The translations under genes were made by a program, and so were the position numbers. From positions 1 to 7,518 of the forward strand of contig JADGQU010000105.1 of the NCBI GenBank assembly GCA_017881545.1: a DNA stretch of 7,518 nucleotides. The letters are read 5' to 3'. A model generated the notes under the pieces. It worked only from the letters and a program-made list of their open reading frames with translations. It did no database searches and was not told where the DNA came from. Shown here piece by piece: positions 1 to 6,258 of the stretch (within the stretch, counting starts at the first letter, position 1; each line of letters opens with the position of its first letter). The stretch is from Gemmatimonadaceae bacterium. GTDB lineage: Bacteria; Gemmatimonadota; Gemmatimonadetes; Gemmatimonadales; Gemmatimonadaceae.

Positions 1-92
1 TCCTGGTGTTCAGGCTGGACGAAAGTCGATCTCTCGCATCCGACGACCGATACAGCTGCGAATACAACAACTGCCCGTGAAACGATTCGCAT
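1..92 (-). CDS. Putative lipoprotein, N-terminal fragment (runs off left edge)
   Basis: An open frame starts at ATG 92-90 and stays open to the window edge (30 full codons). It begins MRIVSRAVVVFAAVSVVGCE. This is a short n-region with two arginines, a hydrophobic stretch of about 12 residues, and a lipobox-like VVGC with the cysteine at residue 19. That pattern is typical of a type II signal peptide, so the mature protein would be lipid-anchored at Cys19 in the cell envelope. An AAGGA Shine-Dalgarno lies about 8 bases before the ATG, and a candidate promoter lies about 80 bases upstream. The glutamate after the cysteine is not the inner-membrane-retention aspartate known from E. coli, so outer-membrane sorting is possible. 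Nothing of the functional domain is visible, so no role can be given. It appears to be a separate transcription unit from the Rnf operon. Confidence 0.6.
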   Translation of the reverse strand, partial: MRIVSRAVVVFAAVSVVGCERSTFVQPEHQ

Positions 93-169
93 CTGATCCG
101 TCCTTGAAGAGAGGGTGGCGGGAAAGGGTCACGCGGACCAGCGCCTGAGAGCGCCAGACAGCGAAACAA

Positions 170-197
170 ACGCTAGGACGCAGCGGCAGAATGTCAA
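170..197 (-). promoter_or_regulatory. Candidate sigma-70-type promoter for the lipoprotein gene
   Basis: On the minus strand a perfect TTGACA (197-192) is followed after 16 bases by TAGCGT (175-170), which matches TATAAT at three positions. The predicted 5' leader before the ATG at 92 is about 70 bases. The -35 box is strong but the -10 box is weak, so this is a candidate only. Confidence 0.35.
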
Positions 198-224
198 GCG
201 AACGATCTCAGTGCGACGTTCGTT
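197..224. promoter_or_regulatory. Imperfect inverted repeat beside the -35 box (possible operator)
   Basis: AGCGAACG (197-204) and CGTTCGTT (217-224) are inverted copies that match at 7 of 8 positions, with 12 bases between them. The repeat touches the TTGACA of the candidate lipoprotein promoter on its upstream side, where an activator or repressor dimer could sit. It is short, and chance occurrence in GC-rich DNA is quite possible. Confidence 0.2.
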
Positions 225-352
225 ACAACACAGTGGGTGCTGGATCGAGCAGCACCGTGGCCGAACGGATCCGTGAGGGAGGTAACGGAGAGCGAAGCTT
301 GGGAAGTCTCCAGCTAATGTGAGCTGCGAGTGAGTGTGTGACGCAGGTTTGG

Positions 353-742
353 CTAGCCCGCGGGATTCAGTCCTCCCTCACCGAAAATGGCGGGACCTTC
401 GAAATCGACCGCGTCCCGCTTCGTTGTCGTCCCGCACTGTGAGCAGATACAATACTCGCGACTGACGATCACGAAATCGGTCTGGTTGTCGCAGGCAGGG
501 CAATGGCCTTTAACAATCGGCTGCATCTGCGTCTGGAGTCCGTTTCGTACAAGGCGTGCCGCCATCACCATTGTTGGCACCGCGCCGACCGGGCACAGCG
601 CACCGGAGCAATGCTCCCCGATCTCCAGACAAACGACCTCGCGATCGTGAATTGGTGAGGGGGCGTCCTGCGCTGGCTCGTCGGTAAGGACGAGGCTGAC
701 ATCGTGGTCGCACGCCGAGCAGTAGGCATTGATGGTTCTCAT
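353..742 (-). CDS. Cys-rich putative double zinc-ribbon protein, function unknown
   Basis: This is a 129-residue soluble protein with no signal peptide or membrane span. I chose the ATG at 742 because AGGAGG lies 5 bases before it; an alternative ATG at 775 has no such support and would only add 11 residues. Cysteines fall in two groups. The N-terminal group is C8-x2-C11, C38, and C45-x4-C50. The C-terminal group is C81-x2-C84 with a C98-x-C100-x2-C103 cluster followed by glycine, a classic zinc-ribbon spacing (CPAC about 16 residues before CSQC). The two halves look like two metal-binding knuckles joined by a Met/Ala-containing helix-like segment (about residues 54-70). The last 15 residues are Gly/Pro-rich and probably disordered. 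It lies 78 bases after apbE on the same strand, so it could be the operon's last gene or a separate unit. I do not recognise a named family. A role in metal handling, redox sensing or nucleic-acid binding is open. Confidence 0.75.
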   Translation of the reverse strand: MRTINAYCSACDHDVSLVLTDEPAQDAPSPIHDREVVCLEIGEHCSGALCPVGAVPTMVMAARLVRNGLQTQMQPIVKGHCPACDNQTDFVIVSREYCICSQCGTTTKRDAVDFEGPAIFGEGGLNPAG

Positions 743-820
743 TGGAACCTCCTGGTTCCTGCGCGTCGGTATCACCGCAGCGCGGTTATTGGTGCATTAC
801 CGGTCCGTTCACATATCTCG

Positions 821-1816
821 TCACGTCAATGGAATTACGTCCGCGCTCGCGTCGATCCGTCGCGCGATCACGAGTGCGGCGTCGCGTGGCAGCCCGAACA
901 CCGACGTCGATGCGGCGTCGGCGTCGATGCAGCGGTTCGCGAGCACAGTCGCGCTGTGAAAGGGTGTTAGGCGCGGCGCGGCCGTCGCAGGATCGATGAG
1001 GTGGTGATACCGCATGCCGTGCCACATGAAGAACCGCTCGTAGTCGCCGGATGTCGCCACCGCGCGATCGCTGACGCGAAGGGTGGCTGCCAATGCATGC
1101 TCGTCGTGCGGTGAGCGTATGCCGACGGTCCACGGTTCTCCCTCGGGCGAATTCCCGAGCGCGAACAGATCGCCGCCGACGGTAACGATCGCGTGCTTGA
1201 CGCCGCGCGACCGCAGCACCGCAGTGGCGCGATCGATTCCGTAGCCCTTGGCGATGGCACCGAGGTCGACGTGCAGATCCGGGTCGTCGAATCGCACCCG
1301 CGGCGAACCGAGTCCCTCTGCAACATCGATCTTGCGCCAGAAGCCCCGCGCCGCCAGTCGCTGCACGCGATCGCCCGCGGGTGGCTCGTGGCGATTGAGC
1401 ACATCCCATAATTCTGACGCCGCGCCAACGGCAGGATCGAACCGGCCGTTGCTCACCGACGATGCCCGGAGCGCGGCCGCGATCACGAAGGCAGTCTCGT
1501 GCGACACCCGCACACCGTCGCGCCCGGCACCGAGGTTGGCGCGGCCAATGTCGGAGTCGCTGCGGAAGCGGGTCATCGTCCGCTCCACCCACTGCAGCTC
1601 GGCGATCGCCGCATCGATGGCATCCTCGGCGAACCGCTCGTCCTGGTGCGCCACCTGGATCTCCGCGATCGTGCCCATCAACGGCACCGAGCGCTTCACG
1701 AGCGATATATGCCGCCGCAGCGCCAGCGGAAACGAGAGCGCCACGAACACGCCCGTGCCTACGGTCAGGAATTCGCGGCGGTCCAGATGCCGGCGAATCA
1801 ACGGGTCACGCGACAT
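821..1816 (-). CDS. apbE: FAD:protein FMN transferase ApbE, Tat-exported
   Basis: ApbE moves FMN from FAD onto a threonine of target proteins by a phosphoester bond, in a Mg2+-dependent reaction. Its expected targets here are RnfD and RnfG. The 331-residue protein begins at ATG 1816, which has AAGGAG 6 bases upstream; a longer reading to 1843 lacks this. The N-terminus carries a Tat-like motif, DRREFL (about residues 12-17), before a hydrophobic stretch. No lipobox cysteine follows, so it is either released or stays anchored by this segment outside the cytoplasmic membrane. Family motifs in order are: the start of the catalytic domain at VPLMGT, FDPAVG, the flavin-binding DLGAIAKGYGID, VTVGGDL, ATSGDYERFF, HLIDPATAAP, and the metal-binding DADAASTSVFGLP. 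Length and motifs are those of an intact enzyme. Its start overlaps the end of the small Cys-rich gene by 11 bases, which places it in the Rnf operon. Confidence 0.95.
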   Translation of the reverse strand: MSRDPLIRRHLDRREFLTVGTGVFVALSFPLALRRHISLVKRSVPLMGTIAEIQVAHQDERFAEDAIDAAIAELQWVERTMTRFRSDSDIGRANLGAGRDGVRVSHETAFVIAAALRASSVSNGRFDPAVGAASELWDVLNRHEPPAGDRVQRLAARGFWRKIDVAEGLGSPRVRFDDPDLHVDLGAIAKGYGIDRATAVLRSRGVKHAIVTVGGDLFALGNSPEGEPWTVGIRSPHDEHALAATLRVSDRAVATSGDYERFFMWHGMRYHHLIDPATAAPRLTPFHSATVLANRCIDADAASTSVFGLPRDAALVIARRIDASADVIPLT

Positions 1817-1952
1817 CGTCAACTCCTTCGGTGTGGCGCCCACAGGCGCCGGTGCATCCCCCGCAATGTCCGGTACAGCCGCGGTACTTGATCGCGCCGA
1901 ACAGCACGAACAGCAGGGCCATCAAAACCATTGCGATAATTGTGTCGATCAT
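1806..1952 (-). CDS. Small Cys-rich single-span membrane protein, NqrM-like candidate Fe-S maturation factor
   Basis: A 48-residue open frame runs from ATG 1952 to TGA 1806. Its ATG overlaps the rnfA stop by 4 bases (ATGA), as at most junctions in this operon, and its end overlaps the apbE start by 11 bases. Residues 3-20 are strongly hydrophobic (IIAMVLMALLFVLFGA) and form one membrane helix. After it come K22 and R24, then C26-x3-C30-x2-C33-x3-C37 with many glycines, a histidine at 29 and another at 40. The positive-inside rule places the cysteines on the cytoplasmic side. Known comparisons are NqrM (DUF539), a small one-span protein with four cysteines needed to mature Na+-NQR and encoded next to apbE, and the FeoB-associated Cys-rich proteins. 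The cysteine spacing differs from what I recall for NqrM, so homology is unproven. I infer iron or Fe-S delivery to the RnfA/RnfE cluster. Reality as a gene rests on the overlaps, the composition and the motif. Confidence 0.75.
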   Translation of the reverse strand: MIDTIIAMVLMALLFVLFGAIKYRGCTGHCGGCTGACGRHTEGVDDVA

Positions 1953-2524
1953 TGGCTTCCCATCCCCGCGAACCCCATGAATGCCAGCGAGAGACAGCTG
2001 GCGGCGACGAGCACCAATCCCATCCGTCGGGCGACTACGGGAACGTCCGCCACTTCCATTCGTTCGCGAATCGACGCCAGCAGCGACAGCGCGAGGGTCA
2101 ACCCGAAACCTGCTCCAAGCGCGAAGACGAGCCCTTCGACGAAGGTGTAGTGCCGGCTCGTCTGGAAGAGCGCCAGCCCGAGAATCGCGCAGTTAGTGGT
2201 GATGAGCGGCAGGTAGATGCCGAGTTGGCGGAATAGCACTGGCAGATACTTCTTCACGCCCATCTCGACGATCTGCACCGCCGACGCGATCACGACGATG
2301 AAGGCAATCGTGCGCAGGTACGGCGTATGAGTCAGGATGTAAGTGTTAAGTATCCAGGCGCTCACCGCGGTGATGATCAGCACGAACGTGTTAGCCAGCC
2401 CGAGCCGCCACGCCGTCTCGATCTTGGCTGTGACACCGAAGAACGAGCAGAGCCCGAGGAACATCACTAGCGTGAAGTTGTTCACCAGCAGAGTGGAGAC
2501 GAAGATCCAGGCGAGATTGCTCAT
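1949..2524 (-). CDS. rnfA: Rnf complex membrane subunit A
   Basis: This 191-residue integral membrane subunit is homologous to NqrE. It is predicted to have six helices and pairs with RnfE. Two cysteines sit in the expected half-helix motifs: C26 in LGLC and C112 in TTNC. In Nqr and Rnf structures these, together with the two cysteines of the partner subunit, bind a [2Fe-2S] cluster inside the membrane that passes electrons across it. The start at ATG 2524 overlaps the rnfE stop by 4 bases; an upstream reading to 2635 would add 37 residues lying inside rnfE and is not needed, since the chosen start gives the family's usual N-terminus. The Shine-Dalgarno is weak, so translation probably depends on coupling from rnfE. 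Typical family features include LVNNFTLV near residues 13-20, an EMGVKK loop near 87-92, IYLPLI before the second cysteine, and SIRERME near the C-terminus. Confidence 0.97.
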   Translation of the reverse strand: MSNLAWIFVSTLLVNNFTLVMFLGLCSFFGVTAKIETAWRLGLANTFVLIITAVSAWILNTYILTHTPYLRTIAFIVVIASAVQIVEMGVKKYLPVLFRQLGIYLPLITTNCAILGLALFQTSRHYTFVEGLVFALGAGFGLTLALSLLASIRERMEVADVPVVARRMGLVLVAASCLSLAFMGFAGMGSQ

Positions 2525-3240
2525 TTTGCCGCCACCATGCGGCGTTTGCGCCGGAGTTCGTCGATCCACGCCACGGTGATCAGCAGCAGGCCGAGCGTAA
2601 AGAAGCCGCCCGCGGGAAGAACCATGAAGACCCACGGCTCCCAGCGGGCCCCGAGAATGTCGAAGCCAAGCAGCGAGCCACGGCCGAGCAGCTCTCGGAC
2701 CGCGCTCATCGCCGCGAGCGAGAGTGTGAAGCCAATTCCCATCCCCATTCCGTCAGCCACCGCGCGCACCGGTCCGACTTTCGCCGCGAACGCTTCGGCG
2801 CGACCGAGCAGCAGACAGTTGGCGACGATGAGCGGTATGAACGGCCCCAGCGCCTTGCTGATCTCAGGGAAACTCGCTGCCAGGATCAGGTCGGCGAGCG
2901 TCACGAAAGTCGCGATGATGAGGATGTATGAGGTAATCCGCACCTCGTGCGCGATGTACTTCCGTAGGAGCGAAACGCAGAGCCCCGAGCCGACGAGCAC
3001 GAACATCGTCGCGACGCCCATTGCGATGCCGTTCGCGAGCACATTGGTGACGGCCATCGTAGGACACATCCCGAGCATCTGCACGAGCACGGGGTTCTCC
3101 TTGGCGATGCCACGCCACGTGTCGGCCCAGAGCGGCGCCGGAGGAGGCGCGCCGGGGACGAATTCGGGTGCCGCGGGGGGCCACACGCCGGGAATCAGAT
3201 CGGGCGCGGTCGCGGGCACGGGAGCGACGGTGGTGGTCAC
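2521..3240 (-). CDS. rnfE: Rnf complex membrane subunit E
   Basis: This 239-residue membrane subunit is homologous to NqrD and is the partner of RnfA. It starts with GTG at 3240, which overlaps the rnfG stop by 4 bases (GTGA) and has a good GGGAGG about 7 bases upstream. Core family motifs are KENPVLVQMLGMC (C59), AVTNVLANG, the IPLIVANC motif (C142) followed by LLLGRAEAFA, and VRELLG. The two cysteines complete the set of four for the membrane [2Fe-2S] cluster. Six membrane helices are expected. It is odd in its first ~40 residues, which are rich in proline and alanine (with PGAPPPAP). The well-known RnfE proteins begin only a short distance before the KNxxLVQ motif, so this is an extra disordered tail of about 25-30 residues on the N-terminal side. 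No better internal start is evident, since no ATG or well-placed GTG with a Shine-Dalgarno precedes the core. Confidence 0.96.
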   Translation of the reverse strand: MTTTVAPVPATAPDLIPGVWPPAAPEFVPGAPPPAPLWADTWRGIAKENPVLVQMLGMCPTMAVTNVLANGIAMGVATMFVLVGSGLCVSLLRKYIAHEVRITSYILIIATFVTLADLILAASFPEISKALGPFIPLIVANCLLLGRAEAFAAKVGPVRAVADGMGMGIGFTLSLAAMSAVRELLGRGSLLGFDILGARWEPWVFMVLPAGGFFTLGLLLITVAWIDELRRKRRMVAAK

Positions 3241-3938
3241 TGTGCCCCTCCCTTCTCATACGCGAGGAGCAGCGGCTGCCATCGCTCCACCGCGTGATTG
3301 ATTATGCGGATCACCGCGCGCGACGATATCGTCGCGCCGGTTATCGTCTGGACCTGGCTCGGATCGGTGGTGTTGCGCGTCCTTACACCCTTGAGTGGGG
3401 CGATGCGGCCGGGGAACTGAGCCCCGAACGACGTGTCGCGCTCGATCTTGTCGCCGAGCCCGGGAGTCTCCTTCTCGTCGAGCACTTTGAAGCCGATCAG
3501 CGCGCCGCTCGACGGCTCGAACCCGATCATCAGGAGCACTTCCTCCTGAAATCCCGGCTCCTGCGCGGTCACCGCGGCGCCAAGCCTCTTTCCGGACGCG
3601 TCGAATCCCACGTACGCCTTTGGAAGGCCCTTCCGATCATCGCCCGCTGTGGGTGACTTGGTAAGCGCGCCCTTCTGGAGATACAACGTGTCCCACCGCG
3701 CCGGCGCTTTGAGCACCTCGCGCACGGCACCAGCTTCCTTTGCGGCAGCGTACCGCTCGATCGTCGGCAGCGTCGCCTTGTAGACGGCTACCACGAGCAA
3801 CCCTGCCGCCGCCCCGCCGATCGCGAGCGTGGCGAGCAGCTTCCAGGACGAAACCTCGGGTGCCTTCGCCGTCGCCGGGGGAGTGACCGCGTTGGCACTC
3901 GGCGCGCTCGGCGGCCCGTGATGCGCGTGAGGGCTCAT
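3237..3938 (-). CDS. rnfG: Rnf complex FMN-binding subunit G
   Basis: RnfG has one membrane helix and a large external domain holding covalently bound FMN, and it passes electrons between the intramembrane cluster and RnfD. The 233-residue frame starts at ATG 3938, overlapping the rnfD stop by 4 bases, with no clear Shine-Dalgarno. Residues 1-31 form a His/Pro/Ala-rich tail (HAHHGPPSAP). The membrane helix spans about 33-54, and the FMN-binding domain follows. Domain motifs include KGLPKAYVGFD, FKVLDEKETPGLGDKI (about 150-165, the signature ETPGLG) and TITGATISSRAV, in which T203 is the predicted FMN attachment site (codon 3330-3332). The position six residues before this threonine, usually aspartate in ApbE target motifs, is Q197 here. 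The N-terminal tail is longer than in familiar RnfG proteins, where the helix is close to the start. Confidence 0.95.
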   Translation of the reverse strand: MSPHAHHGPPSAPSANAVTPPATAKAPEVSSWKLLATLAIGGAAAGLLVVAVYKATLPTIERYAAAKEAGAVREVLKAPARWDTLYLQKGALTKSPTAGDDRKGLPKAYVGFDASGKRLGAAVTAQEPGFQEEVLLMIGFEPSSGALIGFKVLDEKETPGLGDKIERDTSFGAQFPGRIAPLKGVRTRNTTDPSQVQTITGATISSRAVIRIINHAVERWQPLLLAYEKGGAQ

Positions 3939-4930
3939 GCCGCGTTCACGAGCCGGGTGCCGAACACCCGCGGTTGCGTGGCCCTGTTGATGAATGGTGT
4001 GAGAGCGTTCATGAAGAGGATGGCGTACATCACGCCCTCGGGTAGCCCGCCCCAGATTCGGATCACGACGACGAGGATCCCGATGCCGATGCCGAATACC
4101 CACTTGCCGAGATTGGTGATCGGCGCTGTGACTGGGTCGGTGGCGAAGTACACGGCACCGAGTATCAGACCGCCGGAAAAGAGCATGAACAACGCGTCTG
4201 GTTTGACCGCGTCAACGAAATGGATGATGGCGCTCAACGCCATCACGGTGACCATGATGCTCACCGGAATGATCCAGTTGAGATAGCCGCGCCAGGCGAG
4301 GTACAAACCGCCGGCGAGGATTACCAGCGCCGCCGTTTCGCCGAGCGAGCCTCCGGTGTTACCGATGATGAGACTGGTGATGCCCGTTCCCTTTCCTTCA
4401 AACTTGAGCAATCCGAGTGGAGTCGCTGACGTCACCGCGTTGGGCAGCGGGTGCGTGAGCGGAAACGCGAACAGGTCGCCGTGCAACGTGAAAAATCCAC
4501 CCCCCGGCGAAGGCCATGTGGTGATCGCTACGGGGAACGCTGCCTGCAGGAATGCGCGGCCGACCAACGCCGGGTTGAACACGTTCTGCCCGAGCCCGCC
4601 CCACACCTGCTTGCCGAAGACGATCGCGAACGCGGCGCCCAATGCTGTCATCCAGAGTGGAAATCCGGCGGGAAGCGTGAGACCCAATAGAAGTCCGGTG
4701 ATTGTGGCCGAGCCGTCGGCGATCGCGCCGCCTTTCCCCGTTGCGCGCTCCGTGAGAACTGCTGCTATCGTTGCGGTCGCGATTTGCAGCAGCGCGCTCA
4801 CGCCGAAGAACCACGTCGCGGCCACGACCACCGGGACGAGACTCGCCACCACGTTCCACATGATGCGCGGCACGGAGTCTTGTGACCGGATGTGCGGCGA
4901 CGCTGTGACAATGAGCCTCTCGATGCTCAT
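3935..4930 (-). CDS. rnfD: Rnf complex membrane subunit D (covalent FMN)
   Basis: This 331-residue integral membrane protein is homologous to NqrB. It carries covalent FMN and forms part of the ion path. I chose ATG 4930, which overlaps the rnfC stop by 4 bases and gives the usual amphipathic N-terminus (IVTASPHIRSQDSVPRIMWNV). There is no Shine-Dalgarno, so translation is probably coupled to rnfC; the longer frame to 5029 lies inside rnfC. Family motifs are DGSATITGLLLGLTLP, FGKQVWGGLGQNVFNPALVGRAFL (about 106-129), the FMN site NAVTSATPLG with T170 as the expected attachment residue (codon 4421-4423), GNTGGSLGETAAL, and YFATDPVTAPIT near 275-290. About ten helices are expected. The residue six before the threonine is N164, where most ApbE targets have aspartate. 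Confidence 0.97.
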   Translation of the reverse strand: MSIERLIVTASPHIRSQDSVPRIMWNVVASLVPVVVAATWFFGVSALLQIATATIAAVLTERATGKGGAIADGSATITGLLLGLTLPAGFPLWMTALGAAFAIVFGKQVWGGLGQNVFNPALVGRAFLQAAFPVAITTWPSPGGGFFTLHGDLFAFPLTHPLPNAVTSATPLGLLKFEGKGTGITSLIIGNTGGSLGETAALVILAGGLYLAWRGYLNWIIPVSIMVTVMALSAIIHFVDAVKPDALFMLFSGGLILGAVYFATDPVTAPITNLGKWVFGIGIGILVVVIRIWGGLPEGVMYAILFMNALTPFINRATQPRVFGTRLVNAA

Positions 4931-6258
4931 GCGACGGCCGGCTTTGCGCGCCTGAGCGCGAGCTTGCTCGCCTGGAACAGCTGGGACAGCGGAATGTTCG
5001 ACGGGCAGACGTACGCACACGAGCCGCACAGCATGCAGTCGGCGAGATGCTGGTCGACCATTTGCTCGTACTGCTGCTTGCGCGCGAAGTCACCGAGTAG
5101 CGAAGGATTGAGGAATACCGGGCATGCGTCGAGGCAGCGCCCGCAATGGATGCACGGATACACGGCCGCCTCGCGCGTCTCGCCCTTTTCGAGCACCACG
5201 ACACCGGTCGTACCCTTGATCACCGGCGCATCCAAATCGGCCAGCGCCTGCCCCATCATCGGGCCGCCGATGATCACTTCGACTGCATCAGGCGTGACAC
5301 CGTCGCAGTGCGCGAGCAGATCGCGGAGCTTGGTGCCGACGGGGACGATGAGGTTGGCCGGCTTCTGTAGTCCATGCCCCGACACCGTCACGATCCGTTC
5401 GATGAGCGGCAGCCCTGTCTCGAAGACCTCGGCGATCGCCGACACTGAGCCGACGTTCTGCACGACGACGCCGACCGTGACGGGAAGTTTTCCCGACGGC
5501 ACTTCGACGCCGGTGACCGCGTGGATCAGCATCTTCTCCGCGCCCTGCGGATACTTCACCGTCAGCGGAAGGATCGTCACATCGAGATCCTTGGGCACTG
5601 TACGGCGGAGCGCCTCGATCGCGTCGGGCTTGTTCAGCTCCACGCCGATCACGCATTTCTGCACACCCATGGCGCGCATCATCACGCGGATGCCGAAGTG
5701 CACACGCTCCGGATACTCGACCATCGTCCGGTGGTCCGACGTGAGATATGGCTCACACTCGGCGCCATTGATTATGAGCGTGTGCACCGGATTATCCTTG
5801 GGCGGCGCCAGCTTCACATGCGTGGGAAAGGCCGCGCCACCGAGTCCGACGACGCCGGCCTCCTGCACAGCCTTCACGACTTGCTGCGTGGTGAGCCCCT
5901 CCCAATGCGGTACCAGGCGGGGACGCGGGACCTGCGCCGCGAAACGGTCGACCTTGATGCGCACCGACTCGGCCATCGAGCCATCGGGGTGTGGCCACCA
6001 ACCCACGTCCACCACCGTGCCGGCGGCGGACGCGTGGATCGGCACCGACATGAAGCCATCGGCTTCGCCAACTTTGTCGCCGCGTTCCACGTGATCGCCC
6101 ACTTTTACGCAGAGCTTCGCCGGCTTTCCCGCGTGCTGTCGGAGCGGGAGCACCAATTCGTCGGGATAGGGCATTCGCCGAATGGGGAGATGGCTGGTGA
6201 GCGCCTTCTCCTCGGGCGGATGAATGCCGTGGCGGAACCCTGTCCTGAGACTCACCAT
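4927..6258 (-). CDS. rnfC: Rnf complex peripheral iron-sulfur/NADH subunit C
   Basis: RnfC sits on the cytoplasmic face and exchanges electrons with NAD(H) through FMN and two [4Fe-4S] clusters. The 443-residue frame starts at ATG 6258, whose first base is the last base of the preceding stop codon (TGATG). A longer frame to 6351 would add 31 residues lying inside the upstream gene. The N-terminus FRHGIHPPEEKALTS is the family's usual one. The domain order is: a barrel-sandwich/biotinyl-like region (about 35-105), the nucleotide-binding GLGGAAFPTHVK (138-149) with NGAECEPYLTSDHR (164-177), an SLBB-like region (about 310-350), and two ferredoxin motifs. These are C369-x2-C372-x2-C375-x3-C379-P and C408-x2-C411-x2-C414-x3-C418-P. 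The protein ends 25 residues after the last cysteine, as in the compact (clostridial-type) RnfC. It lacks the long Ala/Lys-rich tail of the E. coli protein. Confidence 0.97.
   Translation of the reverse strand: MVSLRTGFRHGIHPPEEKALTSHLPIRRMPYPDELVLPLRQHAGKPAKLCVKVGDHVERGDKVGEADGFMSVPIHASAAGTVVDVGWWPHPDGSMAESVRIKVDRFAAQVPRPRLVPHWEGLTTQQVVKAVQEAGVVGLGGAAFPTHVKLAPPKDNPVHTLIINGAECEPYLTSDHRTMVEYPERVHFGIRVMMRAMGVQKCVIGVELNKPDAIEALRRTVPKDLDVTILPLTVKYPQGAEKMLIHAVTGVEVPSGKLPVTVGVVVQNVGSVSAIAEVFETGLPLIERIVTVSGHGLQKPANLIVPVGTKLRDLLAHCDGVTPDAVEVIIGGPMMGQALADLDAPVIKGTTGVVVLEKGETREAAVYPCIHCGRCLDACPVFLNPSLLGDFARKQQYEQMVDQHLADCMLCGSCAYVCPSNIPLSQLFQASKLALRRAKPAVA

Noticed and set aside
265..274. Perfect 10-base palindrome ACGGATCCGT in the 93-352 gap
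   Set aside because: It is too short to separate from chance, does not line up with the candidate promoter elements, and has no second copy that I noticed.
93..352. Search for an RNA gene or repeat array in the largest non-coding gap
   Set aside because: I saw no tRNA-like folding pattern, CRISPR repeats or insertion-sequence ends, only the candidate promoter and short inverted repeats.
774..786. Hairpin ACCGC-AGC-GCGGT between apbE and the zinc-ribbon gene, considered as a terminator
   Set aside because: The stem is only five pairs and no T-run follows on the minus strand, so it is not a convincing intrinsic terminator.
786..1592. 268-codon minus-strand frame inside apbE
   Set aside because: It is an Arg-rich out-of-frame reading of apbE; the apbE frame carries all the conserved motifs.
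1248..2150. 300-codon plus-strand open frame
   Set aside because: It runs antisense across apbE, the small Cys-rich gene and rnfA, is rich in Arg/Ser/Pro, and has no domain signal.
2537..3301. 254-codon plus-strand open frame
   Set aside because: It is antisense to rnfE and rnfG, and its composition is that of a shadow frame.
4892..6094. 400-codon plus-strand open frame
   Set aside because: It lies antisense to rnfC, whose motifs are unmistakable. Its predicted protein is a low-complexity Ser/Thr/Pro-rich sequence with no recognisable domain, as expected for a shadow frame in GC-rich DNA.
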